Part shown: positions 46,231 to 55,553 of the stretch, in pieces | Position numbering within the stretch: the first letter of the stretch is position 1 | Layout: every line of letters begins with the position of its first letter | Assembly (NCBI RefSeq): GCF_014192375.1 | Contig: NZ_JACHXV010000005.1 | Location: 62,001-126,000, forward strand | DNA length: 64,000 bases | Reading direction: 5' to 3' | DNA from: Endobacter medicaginis | GTDB lineage: Bacteria > Pseudomonadota > Alphaproteobacteria > Acetobacterales > Acetobacteraceae | Program-made: the position numbers and the translations under genes | Notes under the pieces: model-generated | What the model saw: the letters and a program-made list of their open reading frames with translations, nothing else | Databases searched by the model: none | What the model was told of the DNA's origin: nothing

Positions 46231-47172
46231 ATGGCCCGTTCCGTCTCGACTGTCTCCCGCGAATGGCCGCTGGTGGTCATCACCTGCGTGTGGGGCACCA
46301 CCTTTCTCGTCACCCGGATCGGTCTTGCCGAAACCGGGCCGCTGTTCTTTGTCGCCCTGCGCTTCGCGGTCGCCGCGATCGCGCTGGCGGCGTTCTGCGG
46401 CCGCTCGCTGCTGGATCTGCGCCGTATCGAGCTGGTCGCCGGCGTCTCGATCGGGCTGGTGATCGCGCTCGGCTCGGTGTTGCAGACGATGGCGATCGAG
46501 CGCCTGCCGAGTTCGATGGTGGCGTTCCTGACCGCCTTCTACGTGCCGCTGGTGCCACTGCTGCAATGGCTGCTGCTGCGCCGTCCGCCGGGCTGGCGCG
46601 GCTGGATCGGCGCATTGGCCGGGTTCGCCGGCCTCGCGCTGATCGCCGGGCCGGTCTCTGGCGGTTCCCTGCTCGGCGAGCTGCAGGCGATCGGCTGTGC
46701 GCTGGCGTTCGGCTTCGAGATCATCCTGATCGGCCGCGTCGCCGCGCGTGTTGATGCCCGCCGCTTCGCGGTGGTGCAGGTGGTGACGGTGTCGCTCGCC
46801 TCGCTGGCCGCCATGCCGCTGCTCGGCGAGCATCCGGTGTGGCCCGATGCGCGGCTGGCGCTTTGCGTGCTCTATCTGGGGTTGGCGAGCGCGATCGTGC
46901 AGGCAGTGGTGAGCTGGGCGCAGCGCGTGGTTTCGCCAACCCGGGCGACGATCATCTACGCCACCGAGCCGGTCTGGGCCGGGCTGATCGGGGCCGCCGC
47001 CGGCGAGCCGATCGGTTGGCGGGCGGCGTGCGGTGCGGTGCTGATCGGTCTGGGCGTGCTGTCGTCGTCGCTGCCGCTTCCGCGCTTCAGCGCGACCAGA
47101 CGGTGGCTGGCCGCCCCTCGGCGCGGGCGCGGGCGCGGGCGACGCTCGGGGGCCGCGGCGTGCAGGACATGA
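46231..47172 (+). CDS. EamA/DMT-family transporter
   Basis: 313 residues from ATG 46231 with ribosome-binding site AGGGAGGAC. Ten predicted helices in two EamA halves: ITCVWGTTFLVTRIGLAETGPLFF and the second half beginning GELQAIGCALAFGFEIILIG with TIIYATEPVWAGLIGAAAGE. Members export amino acids or related metabolites. The last 25 residues are Arg/Gly-rich and overlap the 3' end of the convergent gene by 86 bases; this tail may be a read-through extension without function. Confidence 0.88.
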   Translation: MARSVSTVSREWPLVVITCVWGTTFLVTRIGLAETGPLFFVALRFAVAAIALAAFCGRSLLDLRRIELVAGVSIGLVIALGSVLQTMAIERLPSSMVAFLTAFYVPLVPLLQWLLLRRPPGWRGWIGALAGFAGLALIAGPVSGGSLLGELQAIGCALAFGFEIILIGRVAARVDARRFAVVQVVTVSLASLAAMPLLGEHPVWPDARLALCVLYLGLASAIVQAVVSWAQRVVSPTRATIIYATEPVWAGLIGAAAGEPIGWRAACGAVLIGLGVLSSSLPLPRFSATRRWLAAPRRGRGRGRRSGAAACRT

Positions 47173-47623
47173 GATAGATCCCGGCGGTAAACACCAGGTT
47201 CGCCGTCGAGTTGAACAGTTGCGGCAGCAGGAGCTGGCCGTGCAGCCCGATCGACTGCATCGCCGAGACCACGCAGAACGCGATCGCGAGCAGCCGCATG
47301 GCAAAGAAACCGTGGCGAAGCGGGTTGGCGTGTCCGGGCCGGACCAGGCCGCGCTGCTGGCGGAAATAACGGTAGAACAGCAGTCCGATCGTCCAGCTCA
47401 GCGCATCGAAGGCGGCACGTTCGAAGCTCAGCATTCCCAGCAGGCCGAGAGCGACGTCCGCCGCCACATCCAGCACGATCGCGCCGAGCTGCATGCTCAT
47501 GCCGAGCTCGAAGGCCGGCAGTCGCTCGGGGAGCCGGTCGGCGATCGGCTGGAAGCCGCGATCGAGGATGGCGGCGTCGATGCGTTCAAGAAGCGGCGGC
47601 TGGCTCATCGGGGGGCGGATCAT
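47087..47623 (-). CDS. Unknown membrane protein, about four helices
   Basis: 178 residues from ATG 47623 (ATG 47608 and 47647 are also in frame; no clear ribosome-binding site decides). The N terminus LLERIDAAILDRGFQPIADRL is helical and hydrophilic. Then come about four hydrophobic segments, among them MQLGAIVLDVAADVALGLLG and RLLAIAFCVVSAMQSIGLHG, and an Arg-rich C-terminal tail. I do not recognise it. It lies between the molybdoenzyme operon and the EamA exporter, only 31 bases from the molybdoenzyme stop, and overlaps the exporter 3' end. Confidence 0.6.
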   Translation of the reverse strand: MIRPPMSQPPLLERIDAAILDRGFQPIADRLPERLPAFELGMSMQLGAIVLDVAADVALGLLGMLSFERAAFDALSWTIGLLFYRYFRQQRGLVRPGHANPLRHGFFAMRLLAIAFCVVSAMQSIGLHGQLLLPQLFNSTANLVFTAGIYLMSCTPRPPSVARARARAEGRPATVWSR

Positions 47624-47654
47624 CGTCCAGCCGCCCGCCGGGCGCAACCTTGGC

Positions 47655-49910
47655 TCAGATCAGCTTGTCGAGCGTGATCGGCAACTCCCGGACCCGCCTG
47701 CCGGTGGCGTTGAAGATCGCGTTCGCCACTGCCGCCGCGGTGCCGACGATGCCGATCTCGCCCAGTCCCTTCACACCGAGCTGATTGACTTCCGGATCGG
47801 GCTCGTCGACGAAGATCACCTCGATCGGCGGAATATCGGCATGGGCCGGCACGTGATACTCGCCGAGATTGCGATTGACCATGCGGCCGAGCCGGTCGTC
47901 GAGCATCGCCTCCTCGTGCAGCGCCATGCCGATGCCCATCACCACCCCGCCGATGATCTGGCTGCGTGCGGTCAGCGGGTTGATGATCCGCCCGGCGGCG
48001 ATCGCCGCCACCACGCGGCGCACCTGCACCACGCCCAGTTCCTCGTCGACGCCGACCTCCACGAACTGCGCACCATGGGTGTTGCGCGCCCAGCGTTTCT
48101 GGCTGGCCGGATCGGGCGCGGCCTTCGCCGTGGCGGTGATCGCGTCGTCGCCGGACGCGGCCAGCAGGGCCTCCAGGCGGATCGCCCGTTCCGGCGCGGC
48201 GCGAAGACGCAGCTCGCCATCCTCGAACGCGACCTGATCGAAGCGGCTGCCGACAAACGCGCTGTCGGGCAGGCGCGCGGCGATCGCGTGCAGCTTCGTT
48301 GCCAGGGCGAGCGTGGCATTCTCCACCGCCGCTCCCACCGAGGCCGCACTCCACGAACCGCCGGCCAGCGGCGCCATCGGCAGGCTGGAATCGCCCAGCC
48401 TGGCGGTGATCCTCGCCGCCGGCAGGCCGAGCGTGTCGGCGGCGACCTGCACCATCACCGTATACATTCCCGTGCCCATGTCGGCGGTCGCCGAGCCGAC
48501 CTCGAGGCGACCGTCGGCGCGCAGCGTAGCCACGGCGGACGCCTGCATCTGCATCGCATCCCACACGCCGCTGGCCATGCCGTGTCCGATCAGCGTGTGT
48601 CCGTCGCGGGTGCCGCGCGGGGTCGGCGACCGCTCGTTCCATCCGAACGCCGCAGCGCCCTGTTCAAGCGCCGAGCGCAGCGCCTTCGAGGTGTAGGGCA
48701 GGTCCATGTCGCGATCGCGGTCGCTGTCGTTGGCCAGCCTGAACGCTACTGGGTCGACGCCGCTCGCATGAGCCATCTCGTCGATCGCCGCTTCCAGAGC
48801 GTAGAGCCCCAGCGCCGCCCCCGGCGCACGCGTATCCTGCGGCGAGTAGAGATTGAGCTTCACGAGCTCGTAGCCGGTGCGCACGTTGTCGCAGGCATAG
48901 AGCTTGCCGGCCCAGTTCACCACCGCCTCCTGATAGTCCTCGAAGACGGAGGTCCCGGCGATGGCGTCATGGGTAATCGCGCGGAGCGAGCCGGACGCAT
49001 CCGTGCCGATTCCGACCCGCTGGCGGGTGCGCGGACGATAGCCGAAGCTGAACATCTGCGGCCGGGTAAGCTGCACGCGCACCGGGGCGTCGAGATCACG
49101 CGCCGCCATCGCGGCGAGGAACAGCTGGTACTGCGGCCGCAGCGCGGAGCCGAACGCGCCGCCGACGAAGGGCGAGGTCACCTGCACCTCGTCCACACCG
49201 AGCCCGAATACGCTGGCGAGGTACTGCGCCGTTGCCGCAGCACCCTGCGTCTTGTCGTAGACCTTCAGCTGCCCGCCTTCCCACCAGGCCAGCGAGCCGA
49301 ACAGCTCGATCGGGTTGTGATATTCGGCGGGCGAGACATACTCGCCGACGATGCGGCAATCGGCCTCGGCGAAGGCGCGCTCTGCGTCGCCACGCGGCTC
49401 TGCCGGCGGCGGGATACCCTCGCGCTTCTTCGGCGGCACATAGGCCTGATCGAGATAGCGTTCGAGCTTGGTAGCATGCGCCTCGGCTTCGTAGCGCACT
49501 CCGACCCGCGCGGCAGCATCGCGCGCGATCTCGAACTCGCGCGCGATCACCAGCGCCACCGGCTGCCCGGCATAGAGGATGCGGGTGTCGTAGAGCGGAC
49601 GGAACGGCCGTCCCGGCGGTCCCACCATGTCGCGCCAGCGATGCGCCGAGGCCGGCATGCGCGGCCGATCGAGACAGGTATAGATGCGCTCCACGCCGGG
49701 TACGGCGAGGGCGGCGTCGAGATCGTAGCCGGTGATGCGCCCGCGGGCGATACGCGACGAGACCACCACGCCGTAAAGCATGTCCGGCAGTGCGAAATCG
49801 CCGGCATAGGGGGCCGAACCGGTGACCTTGGCGAGCCCGTCCACGCGGGGCAGGGCCCGGCCCGGGCCGTCACCGGAATTGCGCCGGGAGGGGTCGAACA
49901 TGCCGTCCAT
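47655..49910 (-). CDS. Xanthine dehydrogenase-family molybdopterin subunit (PaoC/YagR-like)
   Basis: 751 residues. Mo-cofactor subunit of an aldehyde or xanthine oxidoreductase. N-terminal domain (RVDGLAKVTGSAPYAGDFALPD) and Mo-binding domain (GGAFGSALRPQYQLFLAAMA), with the base catalyst Glu in GLGEIGIVGTAAAVANAI near the C terminus. It forms the catalytic subunit with the FAD and 2Fe-2S subunits encoded upstream and coupled by ATGA overlaps. The order Fe-S, FAD, Mo and the length match the PaoABC aldehyde oxidoreductase of E. coli. The substrate, probably an aromatic or aliphatic aldehyde, is inference. Confidence 0.9.
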   Translation of the reverse strand: MDGMFDPSRRNSGDGPGRALPRVDGLAKVTGSAPYAGDFALPDMLYGVVVSSRIARGRITGYDLDAALAVPGVERIYTCLDRPRMPASAHRWRDMVGPPGRPFRPLYDTRILYAGQPVALVIAREFEIARDAAARVGVRYEAEAHATKLERYLDQAYVPPKKREGIPPPAEPRGDAERAFAEADCRIVGEYVSPAEYHNPIELFGSLAWWEGGQLKVYDKTQGAAATAQYLASVFGLGVDEVQVTSPFVGGAFGSALRPQYQLFLAAMAARDLDAPVRVQLTRPQMFSFGYRPRTRQRVGIGTDASGSLRAITHDAIAGTSVFEDYQEAVVNWAGKLYACDNVRTGYELVKLNLYSPQDTRAPGAALGLYALEAAIDEMAHASGVDPVAFRLANDSDRDRDMDLPYTSKALRSALEQGAAAFGWNERSPTPRGTRDGHTLIGHGMASGVWDAMQMQASAVATLRADGRLEVGSATADMGTGMYTVMVQVAADTLGLPAARITARLGDSSLPMAPLAGGSWSAASVGAAVENATLALATKLHAIAARLPDSAFVGSRFDQVAFEDGELRLRAAPERAIRLEALLAASGDDAITATAKAAPDPASQKRWARNTHGAQFVEVGVDEELGVVQVRRVVAAIAAGRIINPLTARSQIIGGVVMGIGMALHEEAMLDDRLGRMVNRNLGEYHVPAHADIPPIEVIFVDEPDPEVNQLGVKGLGEIGIVGTAAAVANAIFNATGRRVRELPITLDKLI

Positions 49911-50929
49911 CAGGCCACCTGCTTGTGCGTCTGCGATTGCGGAGTGCGCCGGGCCGCCTGATCGAAGGCGCGGATGATGGCGCGGCGGGCGAGGTCGATC
50001 TTGAAGGCATTGCCCTCGGGCCCGCTGCCCTGGGCCCGGGCAGGGGCCAGCACGATGGCGGCTGCATCGGCAAAGGCGGCGCGTGTCGGCTCGCGGCCGA
50101 TCAATGCCGCTTCCGCCTCCTGGTCACGCCACGGCTTGTGCGCCACGCCGCCGAGAGCGAGACGGGCCTCGGCGATGCGGCCATCCTCGATACGCAGCGC
50201 GGCGGCGACCGAGACCAGCGCGAAGGCATAGGAGAGCCGGTCGCGCAGCTTCAGATACGAATAGTGGTCGGCGAACCCCTCTGCCGGCAGGGTGACGGCG
50301 GTGATGATCTCGTCGTCGCCGAGGGTGTTGTCGCGCTCGGGCGTGTCGCCAGGCAGGCGGTGGAACGCACTGGCCGGGATCGCCCGCTCGCCAGCCGGTC
50401 CCTCGGCGATGACCTGCGCATCGAGTGCGGCGAGGGCCACGCACATGTCGGAGGGATGCACGGCGATGCAGTGCTCGGACGCGCCGAGGATGGCATGGAT
50501 GCGGGTGACGCCGCCGATCGCGACACAACCCGCGCCGGGGCTGCGCTTGTTGCAGGGCGTGTCGGCCTCGTTGAAATAATAGCAGCGTGTGCGCTGCATC
50601 AGATTGCCGCCCGTGGTCGCTGCATTGCGGAGCTGTCCTGTGGCCCCCGCCAGCAGCGCGCTCGCCAGCAGCGGATAGCGTGCCGCGATCTGCTGGTGTG
50701 CGGCGAGGTCGGCGTTGCTGACCAGTGCGCCGATCCGCGCGCCCTCGGGGCCGATCTCGATGCCGCGCAGGTCGAGCCCGTTGAGGTCGAGCAGCCGGTC
50801 GGGCCGGGCGACGTCGAGCTTCATCAGGTCGATCAGGTTGGTGCCGCCGGCGATCGGGGTCGCACCCGCGGCGCGCGCGGCGATCGCCTCGGCGAGGCTG
50901 CCGGCGCGGGCATAGCCGAAGCTGCGCAT
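49910..50929 (-). CDS. FAD-binding subunit of the molybdoenzyme (PaoB-like)
   Basis: 339 residues from ATG 50929. FAD-binding region [18 protein letters not shown]. The cluster-binding loop [20 protein letters not shown] followed by KRSPGAGC has the cysteine pattern of the PaoB type, which carries an additional 4Fe-4S cluster absent from ordinary xanthine dehydrogenase FAD subunits. The C-terminal CO-dehydrogenase flavoprotein domain includes [19 protein letters not shown]. Starts and stops overlap both neighbours (ATGA), so stoichiometric synthesis is expected. Confidence 0.92.
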   Translation of the reverse strand: MRSFGYARAGSLAEAIAARAAGATPIAGGTNLIDLMKLDVARPDRLLDLNGLDLRGIEIGPEGARIGALVSNADLAAHQQIAARYPLLASALLAGATGQLRNAATTGGNLMQRTRCYYFNEADTPCNKRSPGAGCVAIGGVTRIHAILGASEHCIAVHPSDMCVALAALDAQVIAEGPAGERAIPASAFHRLPGDTPERDNTLGDDEIITAVTLPAEGFADHYSYLKLRDRLSYAFALVSVAAALRIEDGRIAEARLALGGVAHKPWRDQEAEAALIGREPTRAAFADAAAIVLAPARAQGSGPEGNAFKIDLARRAIIRAFDQAARRTPQSQTHKQVA

Positions 50930-51513
50930 CAGACGCTCTCCACTTCGGCGCTCGCGGCCTGGGCGGCCCTCGCCACCTCGGCGATTGCGGCGACGATGTT
51001 GGGATACGCACCGCAGCGGCACAGATTGCCGCTCATCTTCTCGCGGATCGTCGCGTCGTCGAGAACCAGCCCCGATGCCGCCGCCTCGCCGAGCAGGCCG
51101 GCGGCCGAGCAGAGCTGCCCCGGCGTGCAGTAGCCGCACTGGAACGCGTCATGCGCCATGAACGCCGCCTGGAGCGGATGCAGCCCGCCGGCGCTGTCGT
51201 CGAGGCCGGGCAGCCCTTCGACGGTGCGGATGTCGCAGCCCTCATGCATCACCGCCAGCGTCAGGCAGGAGTTCACCCGCCGCCCGTCCACCAGCACCGT
51301 GCAGGCGCCGCACTGGCCGTGATCACAACCCTTCTTGGTGCCGGTCAGTCGCATGCGGTCGCGCAATGCGTCCAGCAGTGTCGTCCAGGGCGCGACGTCG
51401 ATGCGTCGTTTCTCGCCGTTGACCGTCATCGCGACCGGGCGGGAAGTGGCGTTGAAGGCTAGGGCGATCTGCTCGGTCTCTGGCACGGGTTGCTCCTCGC
51501 CGGTCTGTTCCAT
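50929..51513 (-). CDS. 2Fe-2S subunit of the molybdoenzyme (PaoA-like)
   Basis: 194 residues from ATG 51513; an earlier ATG at 51570 would add 19 residues. Ferredoxin-like cluster motif [19 protein letters not shown] with a further Cys in VNSCLTLAV, and helical domain motifs CGYCTPGQL and [13 protein letters not shown]. It carries electrons from the Mo site to FAD. The E. coli PaoA has a Tat signal; none is visible here with either start, so this complex is probably cytoplasmic. First gene of the operon. Confidence 0.92.
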   Translation of the reverse strand: MEQTGEEQPVPETEQIALAFNATSRPVAMTVNGEKRRIDVAPWTTLLDALRDRMRLTGTKKGCDHGQCGACTVLVDGRRVNSCLTLAVMHEGCDIRTVEGLPGLDDSAGGLHPLQAAFMAHDAFQCGYCTPGQLCSAAGLLGEAAASGLVLDDATIREKMSGNLCRCGAYPNIVAAIAEVARAAQAASAEVESV

Positions 51514-51625
51514 GAAGTTGCGGCGTAACCACCTTGGCGCGGCATCGTTCCCTGTTTTCTGCCCGCGCACGTGAAGCGGGCGCGGTTCTGGGCTATGTGA
51601 GGCGCAGACGAGGGGGGATCAGGGT

Positions 51626-52966
51626 TTGGCGCGTGTGCGATGCCTGATGATGCAGCGGGACGAGGCCGTGTTTCTGGAGCCCTGGCTCCGCTATTACGGC
51701 TACCTGTTCGGTTACGAGAACCTGGTCGTGTTCGACAACGGCTCCGTGGAGCCATCGGTGCTCGACACCCTGGCGCGATACGCGCGGGCCGGGGTCACCG
51801 TGCTGCGCGATTTCGCCGACAATGCCGCCTTCCAGCACAAGGGCGCGATCATCGGCGGCGCGATCCGCCATCTCGACGAGACGATCGGCGCGCAGGGCTA
51901 CGATTTCGCCCTCCCGGTCGATTGCGATGAATTCATCGTTGCCCTGACGCAGGACGGCATGAGCTGCGCGCGCCAGGCCATCCATGCCTCGCTCGATGCG
52001 ATGATCGGGCGCCAGCATGCGTTCAGCATCGAGCTGTCGTTCTACAACCTGCCCGGCCGGACCGGCTGGTTCTTTCCCGACGGCAACCGCAAGGGCTTCC
52101 TCGCCGCGGGCACCATCGCCGAGCTCGATCACGGCTTCCACCTGCCGCGCTCGCGGATCGACGACCGCTCGATCGAGACCCCGTTCGCCTACCTGCACTT
52201 CCACAACCGCCCGTTCGCCGACATGCAGCGCCATGCGGCGCGCAAGCTCGAAGGTCTGGTCGACGTCACCGACCATGAGGCGCTGCGGCGGTTCCGCGGC
52301 GCGGGGCACCATCTGGTCGGCTATTTCTTCATGGACGAGACCGGCTACCGCACCCGCTACGACGATGCGGTCGCTGTCGCCATGCCCGAATTCACCGACC
52401 TGATGGCGGCACTCGGCGTGCCGGCGGAGGCGATCGACGGGCCGGCCGACTATCCCGTCCAGCTCGGCGGCCGGCTCGGCCTGCGCCTGCCGCTGCGCGA
52501 CGGCGTCGAGCGCCGCATCGGCGCTTTCGACGGGTTGGCCTATATCGAGCGCAGCGGCGACGTACGCGAGGCCGGCATGCCGCCCCTGTATCACTATCTG
52601 CTGTTCGGACGCGGCGAGAAGCGCCCGCCGACCCTGGTCGATCATGCTCCGGAAGCCCCGCTGCCCCCCGATCCCGCGTTGCCCGAAGGGGCGCGTCCGC
52701 CCGCGCCGCTCGAGCCGCAATACAGCCTGCTCGGACGCGCCGGCGCGCCGCCGCCCGGAGCGGTGATCGTCGATCCGGCCACCCTCGCGCCCGGTGCGGC
52801 GCACGAGCGCGACGCGTCGCTCGACGGGCAGGCACCCGAAGCCATGCCCGAGACCGACCCTGCATCCGCCGCGAAGCCGGCGGAGGAGGCGTCGGGATGG
52901 GCATTCCGCCGCTTCGACGCCATGATCGACGCCGATGCGGAGTCCGAGACGGGAGGGGTACGGTGA
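51626..52966 (+). CDS. Glycosyltransferase, GT-A-like family 2 type
   Basis: 446 residues from TTG 51626, preceded by AGGGGGGATCAGGG. VRCLMMQRDEAVFLEPWLRYY and NLVVFDNGS begin the nucleotide-sugar domain; D99-C-D101 in LPVDCDEFI is the DxD metal motif. A C-terminal HYLLFGRGEKRPP resembles one copy of the HY..G..EGR repeat also found in the protein at 19007-19441. The last 100 residues are Pro/Ala-rich and look disordered. The acceptor is unknown; surface polysaccharide or protein glycosylation is possible. Overlaps the lipoprotein start (GTGATG). Confidence 0.72.
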   Translation: MARVRCLMMQRDEAVFLEPWLRYYGYLFGYENLVVFDNGSVEPSVLDTLARYARAGVTVLRDFADNAAFQHKGAIIGGAIRHLDETIGAQGYDFALPVDCDEFIVALTQDGMSCARQAIHASLDAMIGRQHAFSIELSFYNLPGRTGWFFPDGNRKGFLAAGTIAELDHGFHLPRSRIDDRSIETPFAYLHFHNRPFADMQRHAARKLEGLVDVTDHEALRRFRGAGHHLVGYFFMDETGYRTRYDDAVAVAMPEFTDLMAALGVPAEAIDGPADYPVQLGGRLGLRLPLRDGVERRIGAFDGLAYIERSGDVREAGMPPLYHYLLFGRGEKRPPTLVDHAPEAPLPPDPALPEGARPPAPLEPQYSLLGRAGAPPPGAVIVDPATLAPGAAHERDASLDGQAPEAMPETDPASAAKPAEEASGWAFRRFDAMIDADAESETGGVR

Positions 52967-53253
52967 TGCGGCGACAGGTTGTCCTGGGCCTCGGCCTCGC
53001 GGTCGGGCTGGCCGGATGCGGTCCCTCGCCGCTGGCGCCGCAATTGCCGGGCTATTCGTCCAACGGGCTCGAGCGGGGCGCCGGGGTCGCCGCCGAACCC
53101 GGCCCGGTCAGTGTCGGCGCGGTTGGCACCGGCCCGGCGGGCTCGGTCTCGAACTGGGGCCCGACCTCGCTCGGCCCGGCCGCGATCGGTCCCGGCACCG
53201 CCGGTCCGGGGCCGGTCGCAGGCGGCGCGGTGGGCGGCTACCACGCCTATTGA
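52966..53253 (+). CDS. Small outer-membrane-type lipoprotein
   Basis: 95 residues from ATG 52966 (GTG 52963 is an alternative), with ribosome-binding site GGGAGGGG. The signal MRRQVVLGLGLAVGLAGC has a lipobox ending in C18. The mature part is Gly/Pro/Ala/Val-rich, of low complexity, and probably extended. No retention Asp at +2 (Gly follows Cys), suggesting the outer membrane. It lies between the glycosyltransferase and the amino-acid ABC genes, 7 bases before the ATPase. Function unknown. Confidence 0.7.
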   Translation: MRRQVVLGLGLAVGLAGCGPSPLAPQLPGYSSNGLERGAGVAAEPGPVSVGAVGTGPAGSVSNWGPTSLGPAAIGPGTAGPGPVAGGAVGGYHAY

Positions 53254-53260
53254 CGCGGCG

Positions 53261-53980
53261 ATGATCCGGGTCAGGGGCTTGGTCAAGCGGTTCGGCGGCG
53301 ACATCGTGCTCGACGGCATCGATCTCGACGTGCCGGAGGGTGCGCTGGTGGCGCTGATCGGGCCGTCGGGCTGCGGCAAGTCCACGCTGCTGCGCTGCCT
53401 CAACGGACTGGAGACGCCGGATTCGGGCGAGATCGAGATCGACGGCGAACGTCTGGGACCGGGCAATGCGGCGCGCCTGCGCGGGCGGGTCGGCATGGTG
53501 TTCCAGAGCTTCAACCTGTTTCCGCACCGCTCGGTGCTGTCCAACCTCACCCTCGCGCCGCGCGTGGTGCGTCATCGCTCGCGCGAACAGGCCGAGGCCG
53601 ATGCGCGGCTCGCTCTGGCCCGGGTCGGGCTGTCGGGCTTCGAATCCCGCGCGCCCGCCACGCTGTCGGGCGGCCAGCAGCAGCGTGCGGCGATCGCCCG
53701 TGCGCTCGCGATGGCGCCGCGGGCGATGCTGTATGACGAGCCCACCTCGGCGCTCGACCCCGAGCGCGTCGGCGAGGTGCTGGCGGTGATGCGCGACCTC
53801 GATGCGGGCGGCATGACGCAGGTGGTGGTCACGCACGAGATGCGCTTCGTGCGCGAGGCGGCCGACACGGTGGTGGTGCTCGATCACGGCCGCGTCGTCG
53901 AGAGCGGCCCGGCGGCCGAGGTGCTGGCCGCGCCCAGGGACGCGCGGACACGCAATTTTCTGGGCAGCATGCAGGCATGA
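53261..53980 (+). CDS. Amino-acid ABC transporter ATP-binding protein (GlnQ type)
   Basis: 239 residues. Polar-amino-acid ATPase with Walker A GPSGCGKSTLLRCLNGLE, Q-loop MVFQSFNLFPH, signature LSGGQQQRAAIARAL, Walker B AMLYDEPTSALDP and switch His in VVTHEMRFVREAA. These blocks are those of the GlnQ/HisP group. The stop overlaps the start of the fused binding-protein/permease gene (ATGA at 53977-53980). Confidence 0.92.
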   Translation: MIRVRGLVKRFGGDIVLDGIDLDVPEGALVALIGPSGCGKSTLLRCLNGLETPDSGEIEIDGERLGPGNAARLRGRVGMVFQSFNLFPHRSVLSNLTLAPRVVRHRSREQAEADARLALARVGLSGFESRAPATLSGGQQQRAAIARALAMAPRAMLYDEPTSALDPERVGEVLAVMRDLDAGGMTQVVVTHEMRFVREAADTVVVLDHGRVVESGPAAEVLAAPRDARTRNFLGSMQA

Positions 53981-55485
53981 GGCGGCTGCTGGCCGCCCTG
54001 CTGCTGCTGGCCTCGGGTCTGCAGGCTGCGCGCGCCGGCGAGCCGGTGGCGCAACCGACGTTGCGCTGGGCCGGCGACGCGCGCTCCGGTGCGCCCTACG
54101 AGTTTCACGACCCGTCCGATCCGTCGCGGCTGATCGGCTACGAGGTGGAGATCGCCGAGGAGGTGGCGCGTCGGCTGCACCGCCGCCCCGAATTCGTGCA
54201 GAACGAGTTCGACGGGCTGATCCCCGGGCTGCAGGCCGGCCAGTACGACATCGCCATGGACGGGCTGGAGATCACCCCCGAGCATGAGGGGGCGGTGGCG
54301 TTCTCGACCCCCTATTACACCACCTGGGAACAGCTCGTGGTGCGGCGGAGCGATCCGCGCGACAGCCTCGCCGCCCTCGCGCACGGCCGCGTCGGCACGC
54401 TGCGCGGCACCACCGCCAACCGCATCCTCGAGGCCTTCGCCGCCGAACATCCCGGTTTCGACATCCGTCTGTACGACGAGGAGTTCGACGCCTATACCGA
54501 CCTTCGCCACGGCCGGCTCGACGGCGTCCTGCTCGATGCGCCGATCGCGCGCTACTATGCCGGAGTCGATCCGGCGCTCGCTCTCGTCGGGCCGCCGGTC
54601 GCTCCGATCAGCTACGGCATCGCGCTCCGCAAGACCGATACCGCGCTGCGCAACCGGATCGACGAGGCGCTCGCCGCGATGCGCGATGACGGCACGCTGG
54701 CGCGTATCCTCGCGAGGTGGAACCTGTTGCCCGAGGGGCAGTCCGTGCCGGGCGTCGCGCCAGTGATGTGGCAGCACTGGGTGGCGACCACCGCACCGGT
54801 CTCGGGCTGGCGGGCGCGGCTGCATCGCTACGCGCAGTTCCTGCCGATGATCCTGCGCGGTGCGTGGATGACGCTGCTGGTCTCCGTGCTGGGCATGGCG
54901 GTGGCGGTGGTGGTCGGCCTGCCGCTCGCCCTGCTGCGGCGCTACGCGGTGGCGCCGTTCGCGGCCCTGGCGACCGCGTTCATCGAACTGGTGCGCGGCA
55001 CGCCGCTGCTGGTGCAGATCCTGTTCATCTTCTACGGGCTGCCGGAGCTCGGCATCCAGTTGAACCCACTCGCCGCCGGGGTGATCGCGCTGGGGCTGAA
55101 CTACGCCGCCTACGAGGCGGAGAATTACCGTGCGGGCCTTGAGGCGGTGCCGCGCGGCCAGGCGGAAGCGGCGGCCGCCCTCGGCCTGAGCCCGATGCAG
55201 GGCCTGCGCTACGTCGTGGTGCCGCAGGCGCTGCGCACCGTGCTGCCGGTGATGACCAACGACTTCATCTCGCTGCTGAAGGACTCGTCGCTGGTCAGCG
55301 TCATCACGCTGACCGAGCTCAGTCAGACCTACGAGCAGCTCTCCACCACCTATTTCGACTATCTGGGCCCCGGCGCGATGGTCGCAGCGGCCTATCTGCT
55401 GCTCGGCCTGCCGTTCGTACGCCTGGCCCGGTTCGCCGAACGCCGCCTCGCGCGGCAATCCGGCATCGTCTCAGCGAGGCATTAG
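53977..55485 (+). CDS. Amino-acid ABC transporter: binding protein fused to permease
   Basis: 502 residues combining two normally separate subunits. A signal peptide (LLAALLLLASGLQAARA) is followed by a family 3 solute-binding domain (about 28-255; GYEVEIAEEVARRL, GLIPGLQAGQYDIAMDGLEIT and VGTLRGTTANRI), and a His/Met/Leu permease domain (about 285-490) with MILRGAWMTLLVSVLGMAVA, the EAA loop AEAAAALGLSPMQGLRYVVV and TNDFISLLKDSSLVSVI. Such SBP-permease fusions are known in other bacteria, where they tether the receptor to the channel. A polar amino acid is the likely substrate. Coupled to the ATPase by ATGA. Confidence 0.92.
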   Translation: MRRLLAALLLLASGLQAARAGEPVAQPTLRWAGDARSGAPYEFHDPSDPSRLIGYEVEIAEEVARRLHRRPEFVQNEFDGLIPGLQAGQYDIAMDGLEITPEHEGAVAFSTPYYTTWEQLVVRRSDPRDSLAALAHGRVGTLRGTTANRILEAFAAEHPGFDIRLYDEEFDAYTDLRHGRLDGVLLDAPIARYYAGVDPALALVGPPVAPISYGIALRKTDTALRNRIDEALAAMRDDGTLARILARWNLLPEGQSVPGVAPVMWQHWVATTAPVSGWRARLHRYAQFLPMILRGAWMTLLVSVLGMAVAVVVGLPLALLRRYAVAPFAALATAFIELVRGTPLLVQILFIFYGLPELGIQLNPLAAGVIALGLNYAAYEAENYRAGLEAVPRGQAEAAAALGLSPMQGLRYVVVPQALRTVLPVMTNDFISLLKDSSLVSVITLTELSQTYEQLSTTYFDYLGPGAMVAAAYLLLGLPFVRLARFAERRLARQSGIVSARH

Positions 55486-55553
55486 CGGGTTGTTCGCGAA
55501 CGCGTCCCGGACGATCGGATGGCTGTCCCGGACGCGTTCGCCGACACTTCGGA

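Noticed and set aside
47087-47172. Gene overlap between the EamA exporter tail and the unknown membrane protein as a sign of a frameshift
   Set aside because: Both reading frames are intact up to their stops, and an 86-base convergent overlap with an Arg/Gly-rich tail is explained by a missed earlier stop rather than by a broken gene.
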